Part shown: positions 8,535-18,876 of the stretch, one piece after another
How positions within the stretch are numbered: the stretch's first letter is position 1
How the letters are laid out: each line of letters opens with the position of its first letter
DNA from: Arcanobacterium bovis
Lineage (GTDB): Bacteria; Actinomycetota; Actinomycetes; Actinomycetales; Actinomycetaceae
Assembly: GCF_004331995.1 (NCBI RefSeq)
Contig: NZ_SJDT01000006.1
Coordinates: 1 to 64,000, forward strand
Direction: 5' to 3'
Length of the DNA: 64,000 nucleotides
The notes under the pieces: generated by a model
What the model was told of the DNA's origin: nothing
Seen by the model: the letters and a program-made list of their open reading frames with translations, nothing else
The model's database searches: none
Translations under genes and position numbers: made by a program

Positions 8535-9884
8535 TTAAGCTAAGAAGTTATTGATATTTGCGCTATCAAGATGTCCGATTGTAGGGACTGTTGGTAGCTT
8601 TTCCACTCGCCAATTGCGATCAGTGAGGATACGCGCCGTCGCCAGACCGAATCCGATACTCGTGATGATGAACAACAGCGTGAGAATAGAATCGAGAGCA
8701 TTGGAGATATCTTGCCCATTGGTCATTGCCGACATCGCGCGATACAAAGGCACACCTGGGATCATCACAACGACTGCCGGAACTGAGAGTGTTACGCGCG
8801 AATAATGGGATTTGCGAGAGAGTACATGCGCGATAAGCCCGGCCACGAGCGCAGCAAGTCCCACAGCTGCAATTGGATTCATGCCAAAATCTTTAACCGT
8901 TAGCCGTGCAACATTGATAAATGCTCCGTTGAAAGCAGCCAGCAAACATGCCAATGGGGGAGCGTTGAAGAGCATTGCGAAGCCGTATGCTGCAACGAAA
9001 GTGGCAAGTGCTCTGCCAATCATCAAACCGACGAAAGATAGCGAATATCCAGCGTGAACATCCATAATTCCCCAGTCGGCGATTTCCGAAAAAGCCCACA
9101 CCGCCGTCGCCGTCGAAATCAACAGCATCACGACGTAAGCGCCGCGGGAAATGCCGGCGCTGAAATCCTGCCGGATCAGATCGAGAATTGACGTGACGAG
9201 CGGGAATCCAGGCACGAGGAACAATACCGCGCACACCATTCCTGCTTGGTGGGAAGCGTCAATGAGTCCGGCAGCGTGGAGTAAGACGACGATCCCGGTG
9301 TAAACGCCTGAGGCAACGAATCCGCATACCATCCACACAAAGAAGTGGTTGTAGTGCTTGGCAAGCAACTTCTTGCGTGAATATTGACCAATCATAGCCG
9401 CAAAGAATACGCTGAGGCATTCCACGATTCCGCCCAGATTTAAGAAGGTAAATCCTGCACAAGCGGCGCCAGAGGCGAGAGCTGATACAACATTCGAGTA
9501 GAGAAGTTTGCGGGTGTGAATCTTTTCGATATCTTCCTCAGCGTCTTCTACCATGAGACCTGACGGCGGCAAACCTTGGATGTAGGCATTAAAGCGGTCG
9601 ATCTTGTCGGCGTTTACGCCGTGATTTCTTTGCTCGACTACTTCGCTTCGGAAGGTGCCGTTCGCCCAAGCTGTGGCAGAAATTGAAGTGTAGTTTACCT
9701 GCACGTGGAGTTTTTCAATGCCGACTGCGCGGGCAAGTCTTTGCATTCCGTCTTGCACGCGGTAGGCCGAGGCTCCGGCGGTGAGCATGTACTGGCCGAG
9801 TCGCAGGACAACATGAGTCTGGTGGGCGAGTCGATTATGTGCTGCTACTGATGCCGTGTATTCGTTTTGATCGTCAATATTCAC
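8535..9884 (-). CDS. Threonine/serine exporter family protein (ThrE-like)
   Basis: This 449-residue protein belongs to the ThrE/DUF1212 family. A soluble N-terminal domain (residues ~15-130, with the conserved segment RLGQYMLTAGASAYRVQDGMQRLARAVG) precedes about ten membrane helices. The ThrE family of actinobacteria exports threonine and serine by proton motive force. The full-length fused form is present. ATG 9884 begins MNIDDQNEY. The gene is divergent from the ilvBNC leader across a 256-bp gap, so export and branched-chain synthesis share an intergenic region. The exact substrate is inferred from family only. Confidence 0.85.
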   Translation of the reverse strand: MNIDDQNEYTASVAAHNRLAHQTHVVLRLGQYMLTAGASAYRVQDGMQRLARAVGIEKLHVQVNYTSISATAWANGTFRSEVVEQRNHGVNADKIDRFNAYIQGLPPSGLMVEDAEEDIEKIHTRKLLYSNVVSALASGAACAGFTFLNLGGIVECLSVFFAAMIGQYSRKKLLAKHYNHFFVWMVCGFVASGVYTGIVVLLHAAGLIDASHQAGMVCAVLFLVPGFPLVTSILDLIRQDFSAGISRGAYVVMLLISTATAVWAFSEIADWGIMDVHAGYSLSFVGLMIGRALATFVAAYGFAMLFNAPPLACLLAAFNGAFINVARLTVKDFGMNPIAAVGLAALVAGLIAHVLSRKSHYSRVTLSVPAVVVMIPGVPLYRAMSAMTNGQDISNALDSILTLLFIITSIGFGLATARILTDRNWRVEKLPTVPTIGHLDSANINNFLA

Positions 9885-10105
9885 GGTTGGAACTCTAGTT
9901 GCAAACTACCCAGATCAAAAGGATTAACGGCCTAAAATAACCTAAAAATACTGTGGGCTTGAAAACATAGCAAAACTAGGGTCGAGATTAGTTAAAGTTT
10001 TTACCAATGTTCGATGCGGGAAGGGTCATGGAGTGAAGTGTGGGAACGTTCATGATGCGAAAAAATGAGATTATTTACCAGATAATGAGACAAGTGAGAA
10101 CTAGG

Positions 10106-10134
10106 TTGGCAGGAGTCGCCCAGTTGCCTAGGAT
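10106..10134 (+). promoter_or_regulatory. ilvBNC promoter, placing transcription start at the leader peptide ATG
   Basis: The -35 element TTGGCA (10106-10111) and -10 element TAGGAT (10129-10134) are separated by exactly 17 bp. The predicted transcription start, seven bases after the -10, falls on the A of the leader-peptide ATG at 10141. The leader would therefore be translated from a leaderless mRNA, as is common in actinobacterial amino-acid leaders. Confidence 0.72.
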
Positions 10135-10140
10135 GAAAAC

Positions 10141-10185
10141 ATGAACAAACAACAGTCGCTTATTATTCAGCGCACCAGCAGGTGA
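10141..10185 (+). CDS. ilvBNC leader peptide
   Basis: This 14-residue open frame, MNKQQSLIIQRTSR, carries consecutive Leu-Ile-Ile codons (10159-10167). It is followed 21 bp later by an intrinsic terminator and then by ilvB. Stalling of a ribosome at the Leu/Ile codons when charged tRNA is scarce would be expected to prevent terminator formation. The codons GCGCACCAGC at the leader end are complementary, with one mismatch, to GCTGGCGCGC just before the terminator, giving a possible alternative stem. The frame, codons and terminator are seen; the mechanism is inferred from known ilv leaders. Confidence 0.78.
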   Translation: MNKQQSLIIQRTSR

Positions 10186-10206
10186 GCTGATTGTGGCTGG
10201 CGCGCT

Positions 10207-10235
10207 CCCCTCGAAGAAATCGAGGGGTTTTTCTT
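10207..10235 (+). terminator. ilvBNC attenuator terminator
   Basis: Stem CCCCTCG (10207-10213) pairs with CGAGGGG (10221-10227) around a seven-base loop and is followed by TTTTTCTT. This is a textbook intrinsic terminator placed before the structural genes, hence an attenuator. Confidence 0.85.
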
Positions 10236-10310
10236 ACCCGCGCAGTCCATGCCCTCGCGACTGTAAACACTCATACAACGAAAATGTCTAGCAAAGGTTA
10301 GGGATGCGAA

Positions 10311-12143
10311 ATGACGCAGATACCCGATCAGCCGCACACGCTGATGGAATTTCCTGAGTCAATGCGCGATGCCATGGCACGAACGCCAATTCGCGAAGAG
10401 TCAACGGGAGCGCGATCAATCGTGCGCTCGCTGGAAGAATTAGGTGTGACAGACGTATTTGGTCTGCCCGGCGGTTCCATTTTGCCTACCTATGACCCGC
10501 TATTCGATTCACATGTACTGCGTCATATTTTGGTGCGGCACGAGCAAGGTGCGGGCCATGCTGCGGAAGGGTACGCCGTCGCCACAGGAAAAGTTGGAGT
10601 GTGTTTCGCGACGTCGGGGCCTGGTGCCACGAACGTCGTCACTGCTTTGCTAGACGCAAACTTGGATTCGGTTCCAATCGTTGTCATAACCGGCCAGGTC
10701 GGGGCACAAGCGATCGGCACTGACGCATTCCAAGAAGCGGATATTGTGGGTGCCTCACTTCCGATCACGAAGCATTCCTTCCTTATCACTGATGCTCAAG
10801 AAATTCCGCAGCGTATCGCAGAAGCATTCTACTTGGCACAGTCAGGGCGCCCGGGACCAGTGCTCGTGGACATTACGAAGTCCGCGCAAAACCAAATGTG
10901 TGACTTCGTGTGGCCACCACCAGTGAATTTGCCGGGATATAATCCTCCGAAAACTCCGAAGCAAAGTCTTGTCGACGCCGCCGCGGAGGCTATGTGTGCT
11001 ATACGTCGCCCTGTGTTCTACGTCGGTGGCGGAATGGTTCGCTCTGGTGCGGCGCCACTACTCAAAGAGCTAGTGGAAAAGACAGGTTTTCCAGTCGTTA
11101 CCACGCTCAACGCGCGTGGCGCGTTCCCGGATAGCGATCCGCATTGTCTGGGTATGCCGGGTATGCACGGAACCGTACCCGCCGTCGTCGCTATGCAGAA
11201 AGCAGACCTGCTTATCGTGCTTGGTGCGCGATTTGATGATCGCGTGACCGGGCACCTCGAATCCTTTGCTCCGCATGCGAAAGTGATTCATGCTGATATT
11301 GATCCGGCGGAAATCTCGAAGAATAAAACCGCTGACATCGCCCTTTTAGGTGATCTGAGCTGCACACTCGAGAAATTGAATGCGGCGGTGATGCGCGCTT
11401 GTGAGCAATTTGGTGAGCCAGATACTCGATCATGGTGGACCTTCCTCAATTCTTTGAAGGAGACCTATCCGGTGGGTTATCAGGAGACTTCTGATGGGCT
11501 GATGAGTCCGCAGTACGTAATTGAGCGGCTGGGTAAACTCGCGCCGCGCTCGATATTTACCACTGGCGTTGGGCAACATCAGATGTGGGCGCAGCAGTAC
11601 ATTGACTTTGAGTTTCCGCGGCAACTGGTCACTTCGTGTGGAGCGGGAACAATGGGATTTGGCGTGCCGGCAGCGATGGGTGCACAGGTGGGGAATCCGG
11701 ACGCTACTGTGTGGTGCATTGACGGTGACGGCTCTTTCCAAATGACGAATCAGGAGTTGGCTACCTGTCGGATCAACGATATTCCGATCAAAGTGGCGCT
11801 GATAAACAATTCCTCATTGGGAATGGTGCGGCAGTGGCAAAATTTGTTCTACCAGCAGAGATATTCCCACACCGAGTTGAACACTGGGCACGGCTCGCGC
11901 AGAATTCCTGATTTTAGCAAGCTCGCAGACGCTTATGACTGTGCGGCGATTCGGGTTGAGCGACCTGAAGATGTAGACGCGGCAATCGAGCAGGCTATGG
12001 CGATAAATGACCGGCCAGTGGTGGTTGAGTTTGTGGTGTCGCCGGACGCAATGATTTGGCCGATGGTGCCAGCAGGATTGTCGAATGACGAAATTCAATA
12101 CGCGCGTGATGTGCGTCCTGACTTTAGCGGACTGGATGAGTGA
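10311..12143 (+). CDS. ilvB: Acetolactate synthase large (catalytic) subunit
   Basis: IlvB condenses two pyruvates, or pyruvate with 2-oxobutyrate, in the first common step of branched-chain amino-acid synthesis, using thiamine diphosphate, FAD and Mg2+. The 610-residue protein shows the N-terminal TPP pyrimidine domain ([14 protein letters not shown], and the catalytic-Glu segment [14 protein letters not shown]). A central FAD domain and the C-terminal TPP-binding motif [29 protein letters not shown] follow. The start ATG 10311 follows GGTTAGGG and a nearby out-of-frame ATG. It is the first gene of ilvBNC, under the leader and attenuator upstream. Confidence 0.96.
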   Translation: MTQIPDQPHTLMEFPESMRDAMARTPIREESTGARSIVRSLEELGVTDVFGLPGGSILPTYDPLFDSHVLRHILVRHEQGAGHAAEGYAVATGKVGVCFATSGPGATNVVTALLDANLDSVPIVVITGQVGAQAIGTDAFQEADIVGASLPITKHSFLITDAQEIPQRIAEAFYLAQSGRPGPVLVDITKSAQNQMCDFVWPPPVNLPGYNPPKTPKQSLVDAAAEAMCAIRRPVFYVGGGMVRSGAAPLLKELVEKTGFPVVTTLNARGAFPDSDPHCLGMPGMHGTVPAVVAMQKADLLIVLGARFDDRVTGHLESFAPHAKVIHADIDPAEISKNKTADIALLGDLSCTLEKLNAAVMRACEQFGEPDTRSWWTFLNSLKETYPVGYQETSDGLMSPQYVIERLGKLAPRSIFTTGVGQHQMWAQQYIDFEFPRQLVTSCGAGTMGFGVPAAMGAQVGNPDATVWCIDGDGSFQMTNQELATCRINDIPIKVALINNSSLGMVRQWQNLFYQQRYSHTELNTGHGSRRIPDFSKLADAYDCAAIRVERPEDVDAAIEQAMAINDRPVVVEFVVSPDAMIWPMVPAGLSNDEIQYARDVRPDFSGLDE

Positions 12144-12152
12144 GGCAAGACA

Positions 12153-12686
12153 ATGAGTAACCATACGCTATCTGTATTAGTTGAGAATAAGCCAGGTGTG
12201 CTCGCGCGAGTGGCAGGACTATTTGCCCGTCGAGCATTCAACATTCATTCCCTCGCGGTGGGTCCGACTGAAGATCCGTCGCTATCGCGGATCACTTTGG
12301 TTGTGGTTGCAGATGAGCATCCATTGGAGCAAATTCAAAAGCAACTCAACAAGTTGGTGAACGTGATTCATATTGAGGAATTGCACGACGACACTGCGGT
12401 GGAGCGGCGTCTTATCTTGGTGAAAGTTGGTGCTAACGACGCTAACCGAACGAATGTTTTGCAAATTGTTGAGATGTTCCGAGGTCGTGTTGTAGACGTG
12501 GTGCCCGAAGCACTCACTGTTGAAGCTACCGGTTCTGAGGCCAAGGTGAACGCGCTCCTCACGGCGCTTCACCCCTATGGAGTAAAGGAAATTGTGCAAA
12601 CCGGAACTGTGGCAATCGGACGCGGCGCTCGTTCAATTTCCGAGCAGGTTATCAGCGAGATGCAGATTGCTCAATCGCGCGAATAA
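12153..12686 (+). CDS. ilvN: Acetolactate synthase small (regulatory) subunit
   Basis: This 177-residue regulatory subunit binds IlvB and confers valine feedback inhibition. The N-terminal ACT domain (residues ~3-77, beginning HTLSVLVENKPGVLARVAGLFARRAFNIHSLAVG) is followed by the C-terminal ALS_ss_C domain. It starts 9 bp after the ilvB stop, so the two are co-transcribed and probably co-translated. Its stop codon lies inside a perfect 16-bp tandem duplication. Confidence 0.96.
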   Translation: MSNHTLSVLVENKPGVLARVAGLFARRAFNIHSLAVGPTEDPSLSRITLVVVADEHPLEQIQKQLNKLVNVIHIEELHDDTAVERRLILVKVGANDANRTNVLQIVEMFRGRVVDVVPEALTVEATGSEAKVNALLTALHPYGVKEIVQTGTVAIGRGARSISEQVISEMQIAQSRE

Positions 12687-12709
12687 CACCCAACGCGAAT
12701 AACACCCAA
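12678..12709. repeat. Perfect 16-bp tandem repeat over the ilvN stop codon
   Basis: CGCGAATAACACCCAA is repeated twice without a gap (12678-12693, 12694-12709). The first copy encodes the last residues and stop of ilvN; the second duplicates them in the intergenic gap. This looks like a recent slippage duplication. Confidence 0.9.
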
Positions 12710-12811
12710 TCTGCGCTGGTGCGCGCTGCACAATACATGTCAAGATTTCATCAACAACACAACAATATTCACTTCGAAAACGTCAATAACAACCTGGTCA
12801 GAGACCAATAA

Positions 12812-13858
<1,047 letters not shown>

Positions 13859-13879
13859 TCGAGCTTCCTGAATTTCGTA

Positions 13880-13936
13880 AAGTGGGCGAAAACTGCTGGT
13901 GAAAGCAACCGGCCGTTTTCGCCCACTTCGTTTTTT
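13880..13936 (+). terminator. ilvBNC operon terminator
   Basis: A 14-bp stem (13880-13893 and 13915-13928, arms AGTGGGCGAAAAC and GTTTTCGCCCACT) is followed by a T-rich tract at 13930-13936. Confidence 0.88.
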
Positions 13937-14090
13937 GTTTATGTGTGGTGCTTATATTTTGGTTGATTCGGTGACTACATTTTGAACAGGTGTCAAAATT
14001 GGGGTAACTTAGGTCACAGGCGTGGTTTATGTATCACGTAGTTTTAGGTATCAAAGATGATTCCTGATTTTAGCTAATAGGAGTGAATCG

Positions 14091-16220
14091 ATGAAGAATC
14101 GACTGCTTGTACGGGTAGCTGGAATTGTGGGGGCGCTGTCGCTCATGGTGGTGCCGTCTGTTGCTGCTGCTCAACAGGATATGCCGTGGTTAGACAGCAG
14201 TAAAACGCCTGAACAAAGGGCTGAGTTGCTCGTTGATGTGATGAATGAAGATCAACTCATTCATATGTTGCACGGACAAGGAATGCTCACGGGCGGGCAA
14301 GCGCCGCAGGGAGGGCCGCGATTTATTGGCTATATTCCGCCGATTCCTGAACTGAAAGTACCTGCTTTCGTGATGTCGGATGGGCCATCTGGATTGCGAA
14401 ACGGTGAGCCAGCCACGCAGATGCCAGCTCCAATCGTGCAAGCCTCGACTTGGGATGTAAAAGCCGCCCATGATTATGGGCAGGCGATCGGTGCAGATGC
14501 AAAAGACCGTGGTCAAGATCTGTTGTTCGGACCAGGCTTCAATCTGGCGCGCAACCCGCTCGGCGGCCGCACATTTGAATACTTCGGCGAAGATCCATTG
14601 CTTTCTGGCCGGATGGCAAGCGCAAATGTGCAGGGTATGCAGGGTGTGGGGATTATGTCCACCCTCAAGCATTATGTGGCGAATAACCAAGATTTGAACC
14701 GCACGTTGGCGAGTATGGATATCGACGAGCGCACTTTGCATGAGATTTACGAGCGGCCATTCAGGATTGCTATTCACAATGCGCAACCAGCAGCAGTGAT
14801 GTGCTCATATAACAAGGTAAATGGCGACACTGCCTGTGGATCTGAGGACACTTTGAAGAAAGACCTGCGTGGTGTGCATGGTTTTGGCGGATTAGTTCTC
14901 ACTGATTATCCGGCTGCGTGGTCGCCAACGGATATTCGCGACGGCTTAAATATCGAGCTACCGTGGTCGTTCTGGACGAGTCCAAATCAAATCCGCACTG
15001 CGATCAGCAATGGTCAGATGAGTTGGGCCGACGTTCGATTGCGCGTCAAAGAAACTCTCACGCAGATGTTCCGCTTTGGTCTCTTTGACCACGAGTGGGA
15101 TTCTGCGCGCGGCGACCGCGCTCGCGATATGAAAGCTATTCCTGCAAGTCGTGGCGACGCCGTCGCCCTGAAAGTTGCGCAAGAAGGCTCGATTCTCATG
15201 AAGAACGACGGCGTGCTGCCGCTTGGAACCGATGTGAAGCGAGTGCTGGTGGTCGGCGATGCTGCAAAAGCGCAGATGAGTGGTGGAGGATCGTCGAACA
15301 CCGAGGCATTGCAATCGGTTTCGACTCTTGACGCGATCAAGAAGCGCCTGCCGAATAGCGAAGTTTCGTGGGTGTCTGAGTGGAATCCGCTCGGGATTGC
15401 TTTGCAGGCAAAGAACGCAGATGTGGTGATCGTTGTGCCGACGCAACAGTCTTCTGAGCTGCTTGATCGACTCAATCTTGATTTCATGCCGCATGAAAAC
15501 AATGCAGTGCAGATTGCCGCTGCCAATAATAAGAACACAATCGTGGTGATGCAGGTGGGCGGTCCGGTACTCATGCCGTGGATCAATGACGTGCGCGCAG
15601 TGCTCAATGTGTGGTACCCGGGACAGGCTGGTGGTGAGGCAACGGCAGGATTGCTATTTGGCGAGGTCAATCCTTCTGGTCGTTTGCCGTTGACGTTCCC
15701 AGCTGCCGGGCAGAAGGCACTGGAAACCTCGGATCAGTATCCAGGAGCAAATGCTGGATTTAATATGAAGTACACCGAAGGTGTATTCATGGGCTATCGC
15801 TGGTTTGACCAGCGTGAGCTCAAGCCAGCGTTTACTTTCGGTTCGGGGCTTTCGTACACCACTTTTGAATACAGTGATGCCGCAATTTCGAAGGTAGCGG
15901 GCTCGCAGGAGGATTCCTTTGAAGTGAGCGTGAAGGTTACTAACACTGGTTCGATGGCAGGTGCTGTGACTCCGCAGTTCTACGTTGGCAAACCGGGTAC
16001 TTCGAGCGTGCCCACTCCACCGAAGGAACTGGTTGGATTTGAGAAAGTAATGCTCAAACCAGGGGAGAGCAAGACTGTGACTGTCAAGGTTGGCGCGGAA
16101 GAACTGAGTGTCTGGGACGTGCAAACGCATGCCTATAGCGTGCTCAAGGGAGCTTACAAGGTATATGTTGCCGATTCTGTTGACGACGCGAAAGCGACAC
16201 TTGCCTATTCAGTTGAATAA
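14091..16220 (+). CDS. Secreted glycoside hydrolase family 3 protein (beta-glucosidase type)
   Basis: This 709-residue exported enzyme has a Sec signal peptide (residues 1-27, ending PSVAAA). A GH3 N-terminal TIM-barrel domain (~60-330), a GH3 C-terminal domain (~365-580) and a fibronectin III-like domain (~640-705) follow. The likely nucleophile aspartate is in GGLVLTDYPAAW, equivalent to the GH3 SDW motif. The substrate-binding segment GPGFNLARNPLGGRTFEYFGEDP is well conserved. ATG 14091 has AGGAG 8-12 bp upstream. The substrate is probably a beta-glucoside or related oligosaccharide, but specificity cannot be read. It is transcribed alone. Confidence 0.9.
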   Translation: MKNRLLVRVAGIVGALSLMVVPSVAAAQQDMPWLDSSKTPEQRAELLVDVMNEDQLIHMLHGQGMLTGGQAPQGGPRFIGYIPPIPELKVPAFVMSDGPSGLRNGEPATQMPAPIVQASTWDVKAAHDYGQAIGADAKDRGQDLLFGPGFNLARNPLGGRTFEYFGEDPLLSGRMASANVQGMQGVGIMSTLKHYVANNQDLNRTLASMDIDERTLHEIYERPFRIAIHNAQPAAVMCSYNKVNGDTACGSEDTLKKDLRGVHGFGGLVLTDYPAAWSPTDIRDGLNIELPWSFWTSPNQIRTAISNGQMSWADVRLRVKETLTQMFRFGLFDHEWDSARGDRARDMKAIPASRGDAVALKVAQEGSILMKNDGVLPLGTDVKRVLVVGDAAKAQMSGGGSSNTEALQSVSTLDAIKKRLPNSEVSWVSEWNPLGIALQAKNADVVIVVPTQQSSELLDRLNLDFMPHENNAVQIAAANNKNTIVVMQVGGPVLMPWINDVRAVLNVWYPGQAGGEATAGLLFGEVNPSGRLPLTFPAAGQKALETSDQYPGANAGFNMKYTEGVFMGYRWFDQRELKPAFTFGSGLSYTTFEYSDAAISKVAGSQEDSFEVSVKVTNTGSMAGAVTPQFYVGKPGTSSVPTPPKELVGFEKVMLKPGESKTVTVKVGAEELSVWDVQTHAYSVLKGAYKVYVADSVDDAKATLAYSVE

Positions 16221-16242
16221 TCCTACCTTCTGGTAAATGCTG

Positions 16243-16313
16243 CGGTTGGGCGCGCTGACGGACGAGGTTCTGTTGGACGAGGTTCTGACGGACGACGTTG
16301 GCGCACCCAACCG
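16243..16313 (+). terminator. Stem-loop after GH3 gene, enclosing a 15-bp tandem repeat
   Basis: CGGTTGGG (16243-16250) pairs with CCCAACCG (16306-16313), extended by CGC/GCG with a small bulge. The loop contains a 15-bp tandem repeat: GGACGAGGTTCTG at 16260-16272 and 16275-16287, with a third degenerate copy from 16290. No U-tract follows, so termination is uncertain. Confidence 0.5.
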
Positions 16314-16463
16314 TCTCATATCGTGGCTGATTCTGATTGTTAGAAAATGCAATATGTGAGCAATGTCTGGAATTTGGCGAACTGCTACTACCCGACCTAG
16401 AAAATCTGAACTAAACTGAAATCACTCGAAGGTACAGCAATTTCGAGTGACAAGGAGAGAACG

Positions 16464-17486
16464 ATGAAGTTTCATGCAAAAATTTGCGCCGCCGTTTCGG
16501 TTCTGGCACTGAGCTTTAGTGCCGGAGCTGTTGCTTATGCGGCTGAACCAACACCTGAGAATCCTGGAGGAGTAGAAGCGCTCACCAGTCCTGGTGGTGT
16601 GCCGGCAAATGGCTTCGGTCCTGATCGCCACACCTTTGTAGGGGCACAGATGCTGTCTCATAAGACGCCGGGTCTCAACCCACTCGGTGCTAATGATTTC
16701 ACCTGTAAGCCTGCTCCTGGCACGAATCCAGTGTTGTTGATTCCTGGCACTGGAAATGACGCATATACCGCATGGGCATTTTTCTCGCCACGGCTTAAGC
16801 AAGCTGGGTATTGCGTGTTTACGTTTAACTACAACCCATCTACCAACCCGCAAAACGATGTTGCCTCGTTTATGGGCGATATCAAGCAAAGTGCCGCTTT
16901 CATGGCAGGATTTATCGATCGGGTACTGACTGCTACGGGATCTGAGAAGATTGATATTATCGGTCATTCCCAAGGTGGCGGCGCACTTCCACGCGCCTAT
17001 ATCAAGTGGTATGGCGGAGACAAGAAGGTCGACAAGCTTGTTGGACTCGTGCCTTCCAATACTGGCACGACGATGATGGGCATGGATGCACTCATCTTGC
17101 AGCTCCTCGAATGGTTCCCGAATATCGAGACGAAGATGCTCAATGAGCATAACTCGCAGGCACTTCTGCAACAGCTCATTGGCTCTCAGTTCATGACTGA
17201 GCTCAATGCTGGTCAGATGACGTATCCAGATGTTAAATACACAGTAGTCTCAACTGTGTTTGACACGATGATCACGCCGCATACGAGGTCATATTTGCCG
17301 GCTGCACCGAACGTAACCAATATGAACGTTCAGGATGTGTGCCCGCTCGATACTCATGGACATCAAAACATGACGTACGACGAGGTTGCTTTCCAGTTGA
17401 GTCTCAATGCTCTCAATCCTGCTGCAGCTAAGCCGATTAACTGCACATGGATTCCTGAGTATCTCACGGCCGATGATCTCAAGTAA
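16464..17486 (+). CDS. Secreted lipase/esterase, alpha/beta-hydrolase (lipase class 2 type)
   Basis: This 340-residue secreted hydrolase has a signal peptide (residues 1-27, ending AYAA). The core contains the oxyanion-hole segment VLLIPGTGNDAYTAW and the nucleophile elbow GHSQGGG (Ser169). Histidine candidates lie in the C-terminal segment CPLDTHGHQNMTYDEVAF. The fold resembles bacterial class 2 lipases that hydrolyse acylglycerols. Two cysteine pairs (near residues 81/117 and 294/332) could form disulfides outside the cell. It lies between a GH3 enzyme and a DJ-1-like gene and appears monocistronic. Confidence 0.85.
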   Translation: MKFHAKICAAVSVLALSFSAGAVAYAAEPTPENPGGVEALTSPGGVPANGFGPDRHTFVGAQMLSHKTPGLNPLGANDFTCKPAPGTNPVLLIPGTGNDAYTAWAFFSPRLKQAGYCVFTFNYNPSTNPQNDVASFMGDIKQSAAFMAGFIDRVLTATGSEKIDIIGHSQGGGALPRAYIKWYGGDKKVDKLVGLVPSNTGTTMMGMDALILQLLEWFPNIETKMLNEHNSQALLQQLIGSQFMTELNAGQMTYPDVKYTVVSTVFDTMITPHTRSYLPAAPNVTNMNVQDVCPLDTHGHQNMTYDEVAFQLSLNALNPAAAKPINCTWIPEYLTADDLK

Positions 17487-17522
17487 TGCAGATTAGCTAA
17501 CTCTGGTCTGTATGGGACTGTT

Positions 17523-17560
17523 CTGGGGGCAGTGGCTTTTTATTTAGCCGCTACCCCCAG
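17523..17560 (+). terminator. Stem-loop after lipase gene
   Basis: CTGGGGGCAGTGGCT (17523-17537) pairs with AGCCGCTACCCCCAG (17546-17560), with one mismatch and one G-T pair. The loop is T-rich. Confidence 0.7.
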
Positions 17561-17890
17561 AGTCATTACTGGGAAGCTTTTGCGGCAATCGCAGGTTGGG
17601 ATAGTTGCGTTGTTTCGTAGCTAAATCTGGGCAGTTGGTATCAACGTGTTCGCTGGCAAGAAAAAGCGCGGCATTGCAACGCGAGGATCACTAGAGTGGC
17701 AGTAAGAATTGAATGGACGACGCCGGGGCTGCGAAGTCCGCGTGGGATTCGGCGTCGTGCGTTGGGCGTTTGCCCTGGTACATACGCGACGTCGGTAAGC
17801 ACGGGTGTTGCGTCCACGCGACGTCGGTAAGCGTGCGGCGTCGTCCACCAGAAGGCGTGCCTGACAACGAAACCTGAGGAGGGGGACAAG
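17561..17890. repeat. Non-coding gap with a 17-bp direct repeat
   Basis: This 330-bp gap holds ACGCGACGTCGGTAAGC twice, at 17784-17800 and 17816-17832, 32 bp apart. Overlapping short minus-strand frames through the repeat have low-complexity, protein-unlike composition. No promoter was identified with confidence. Confidence 0.6.
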
Positions 17891-18448
17891 ATGGCCGGAT
17901 TAGACGGTTACAAGATCGCATTCCTAGCCAAGCGAGGCTTTGAACAGGATGAGCTCACCGAACCCTGGAAAGCGGTGCTCGAAGCCGGAGGACAACCGGT
18001 GCTTGTCTCGGAGGAAAAGGGACTGATCACTGGCTTGGTAGGGGACTGGGATCGCGGCATTGATGTGCCGGTGGATCTGACTTTGGACGAAGCTGATCCA
18101 AGCGATTACTTGGGGCTTGTGCTACCTGGCGGAACCTTGAATTCCGATAAAATCCGCACGAATGAGAAGGCGCAGGCTTTTGTGAAAGCCTTTATGGATG
18201 CGGGCAAGCCAGTGGCGCCGATTTGCCACGGCGCGTGGATTCTGATCGAGACAGGTACTTTGGCTGGGCGAACGCTCACGTCTACTACGCGTATTCGTAC
18301 AGATCTGATTAATGCGGGCGCGTACTGGGTGGACACCGAGTTTCATCGCGATGGGAATTTATTGAGCTCGCGCAGTCCGCGCGATATTGATGCGTTCAAC
18401 CGTGGCATTATTGCTGTTTTCGAAGAAGTAGCAGTTCAGGAGAGGTGA
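17891..18448 (+). CDS. DJ-1/PfpI family protein (type 1 glutamine amidotransferase-like)
   Basis: This 185-residue protein has the DJ-1/PfpI fold: a conserved acidic residue near Glu21, and the nucleophile elbow PICHGAW with Cys112. It fits the PfpI/YhbO/GSP18 subgroup, associated with general stress or glyoxal-type damage repair; that role is family knowledge, not shown here. GAGGAGGGGGACAAG precedes ATG 17891. Its stop overlaps a GTG of the next gene, so the two are probably translationally coupled. Confidence 0.88.
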   Translation: MAGLDGYKIAFLAKRGFEQDELTEPWKAVLEAGGQPVLVSEEKGLITGLVGDWDRGIDVPVDLTLDEADPSDYLGLVLPGGTLNSDKIRTNEKAQAFVKAFMDAGKPVAPICHGAWILIETGTLAGRTLTSTTRIRTDLINAGAYWVDTEFHRDGNLLSSRSPRDIDAFNRGIIAVFEEVAVQER

Positions 18449-18453
18449 GTGAC

Positions 18454-18768
18454 GTGAAAGAAAAGGAATTTCCAAGAGAGCCCGACGGCGAAAAAGCAGC
18501 GTGGAGCTGGGAGGGCGAGCGTTTCACTCCCAACTATGAACGCCGTCTTGAGACTATTTTTGAGGCGGTGCGCGCTTGTGGCTGGGAGCCAGTGATCGGA
18601 CACCAAGGCACTGAAGACGGCGAAGCCGTGCTCGCGTATCAAGGCAGCAAAGAATCGGACTGGACGTATTTGTTCCAGATTGAGAATCCGGCTGTGCAAG
18701 ATGAAGTTGATGCAGCAATCGCCGATGGGTCGTTGGAGACGTACATTCGGTACTTGCTCAACGAGTGA
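18454..18768 (+). CDS. Small conserved-looking protein of unknown function
   Basis: No family is recognised. The product is about 104 residues, soluble, acidic and rich in Glu and Trp (WSWEGERF, CGWEPV, SDWTYLF). The frame opens at GTG 18445, which overlaps the DJ-1 stop as GTGA. GTG 18454 has better-spaced AGAGG (18441-18445) and is preferred, but either start is possible. Translational coupling suggests a shared function or regulation with the DJ-1/PfpI protein. The CRISPR array begins about 110 bp downstream. Confidence 0.7.
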   Translation: MKEKEFPREPDGEKAAWSWEGERFTPNYERRLETIFEAVRACGWEPVIGHQGTEDGEAVLAYQGSKESDWTYLFQIENPAVQDEVDAAIADGSLETYIRYLLNE

Positions 18769-18876
18769 ATGTAGTGGGGTAGGTATCGGGTGAATGTAGT
18801 GCTCGGTCTGTTTTGGTGGTGTCGAGTGGTTGGATGAGCCACTGCAGAGTATTGTGGTCTGCATAGGATGGGACAC

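Noticed and set aside
16422-17171. 249-codon minus-strand frame
   Set aside because: It lies antisense to the lipase gene, which has a signal peptide and a GHSQG elbow.
17621-17921. Overlapping minus-strand frames in the gap before the DJ-1/PfpI gene
   Set aside because: Three frames are open over a repeat-rich GC stretch, with Arg/Pro/Thr-rich, protein-unlike products.
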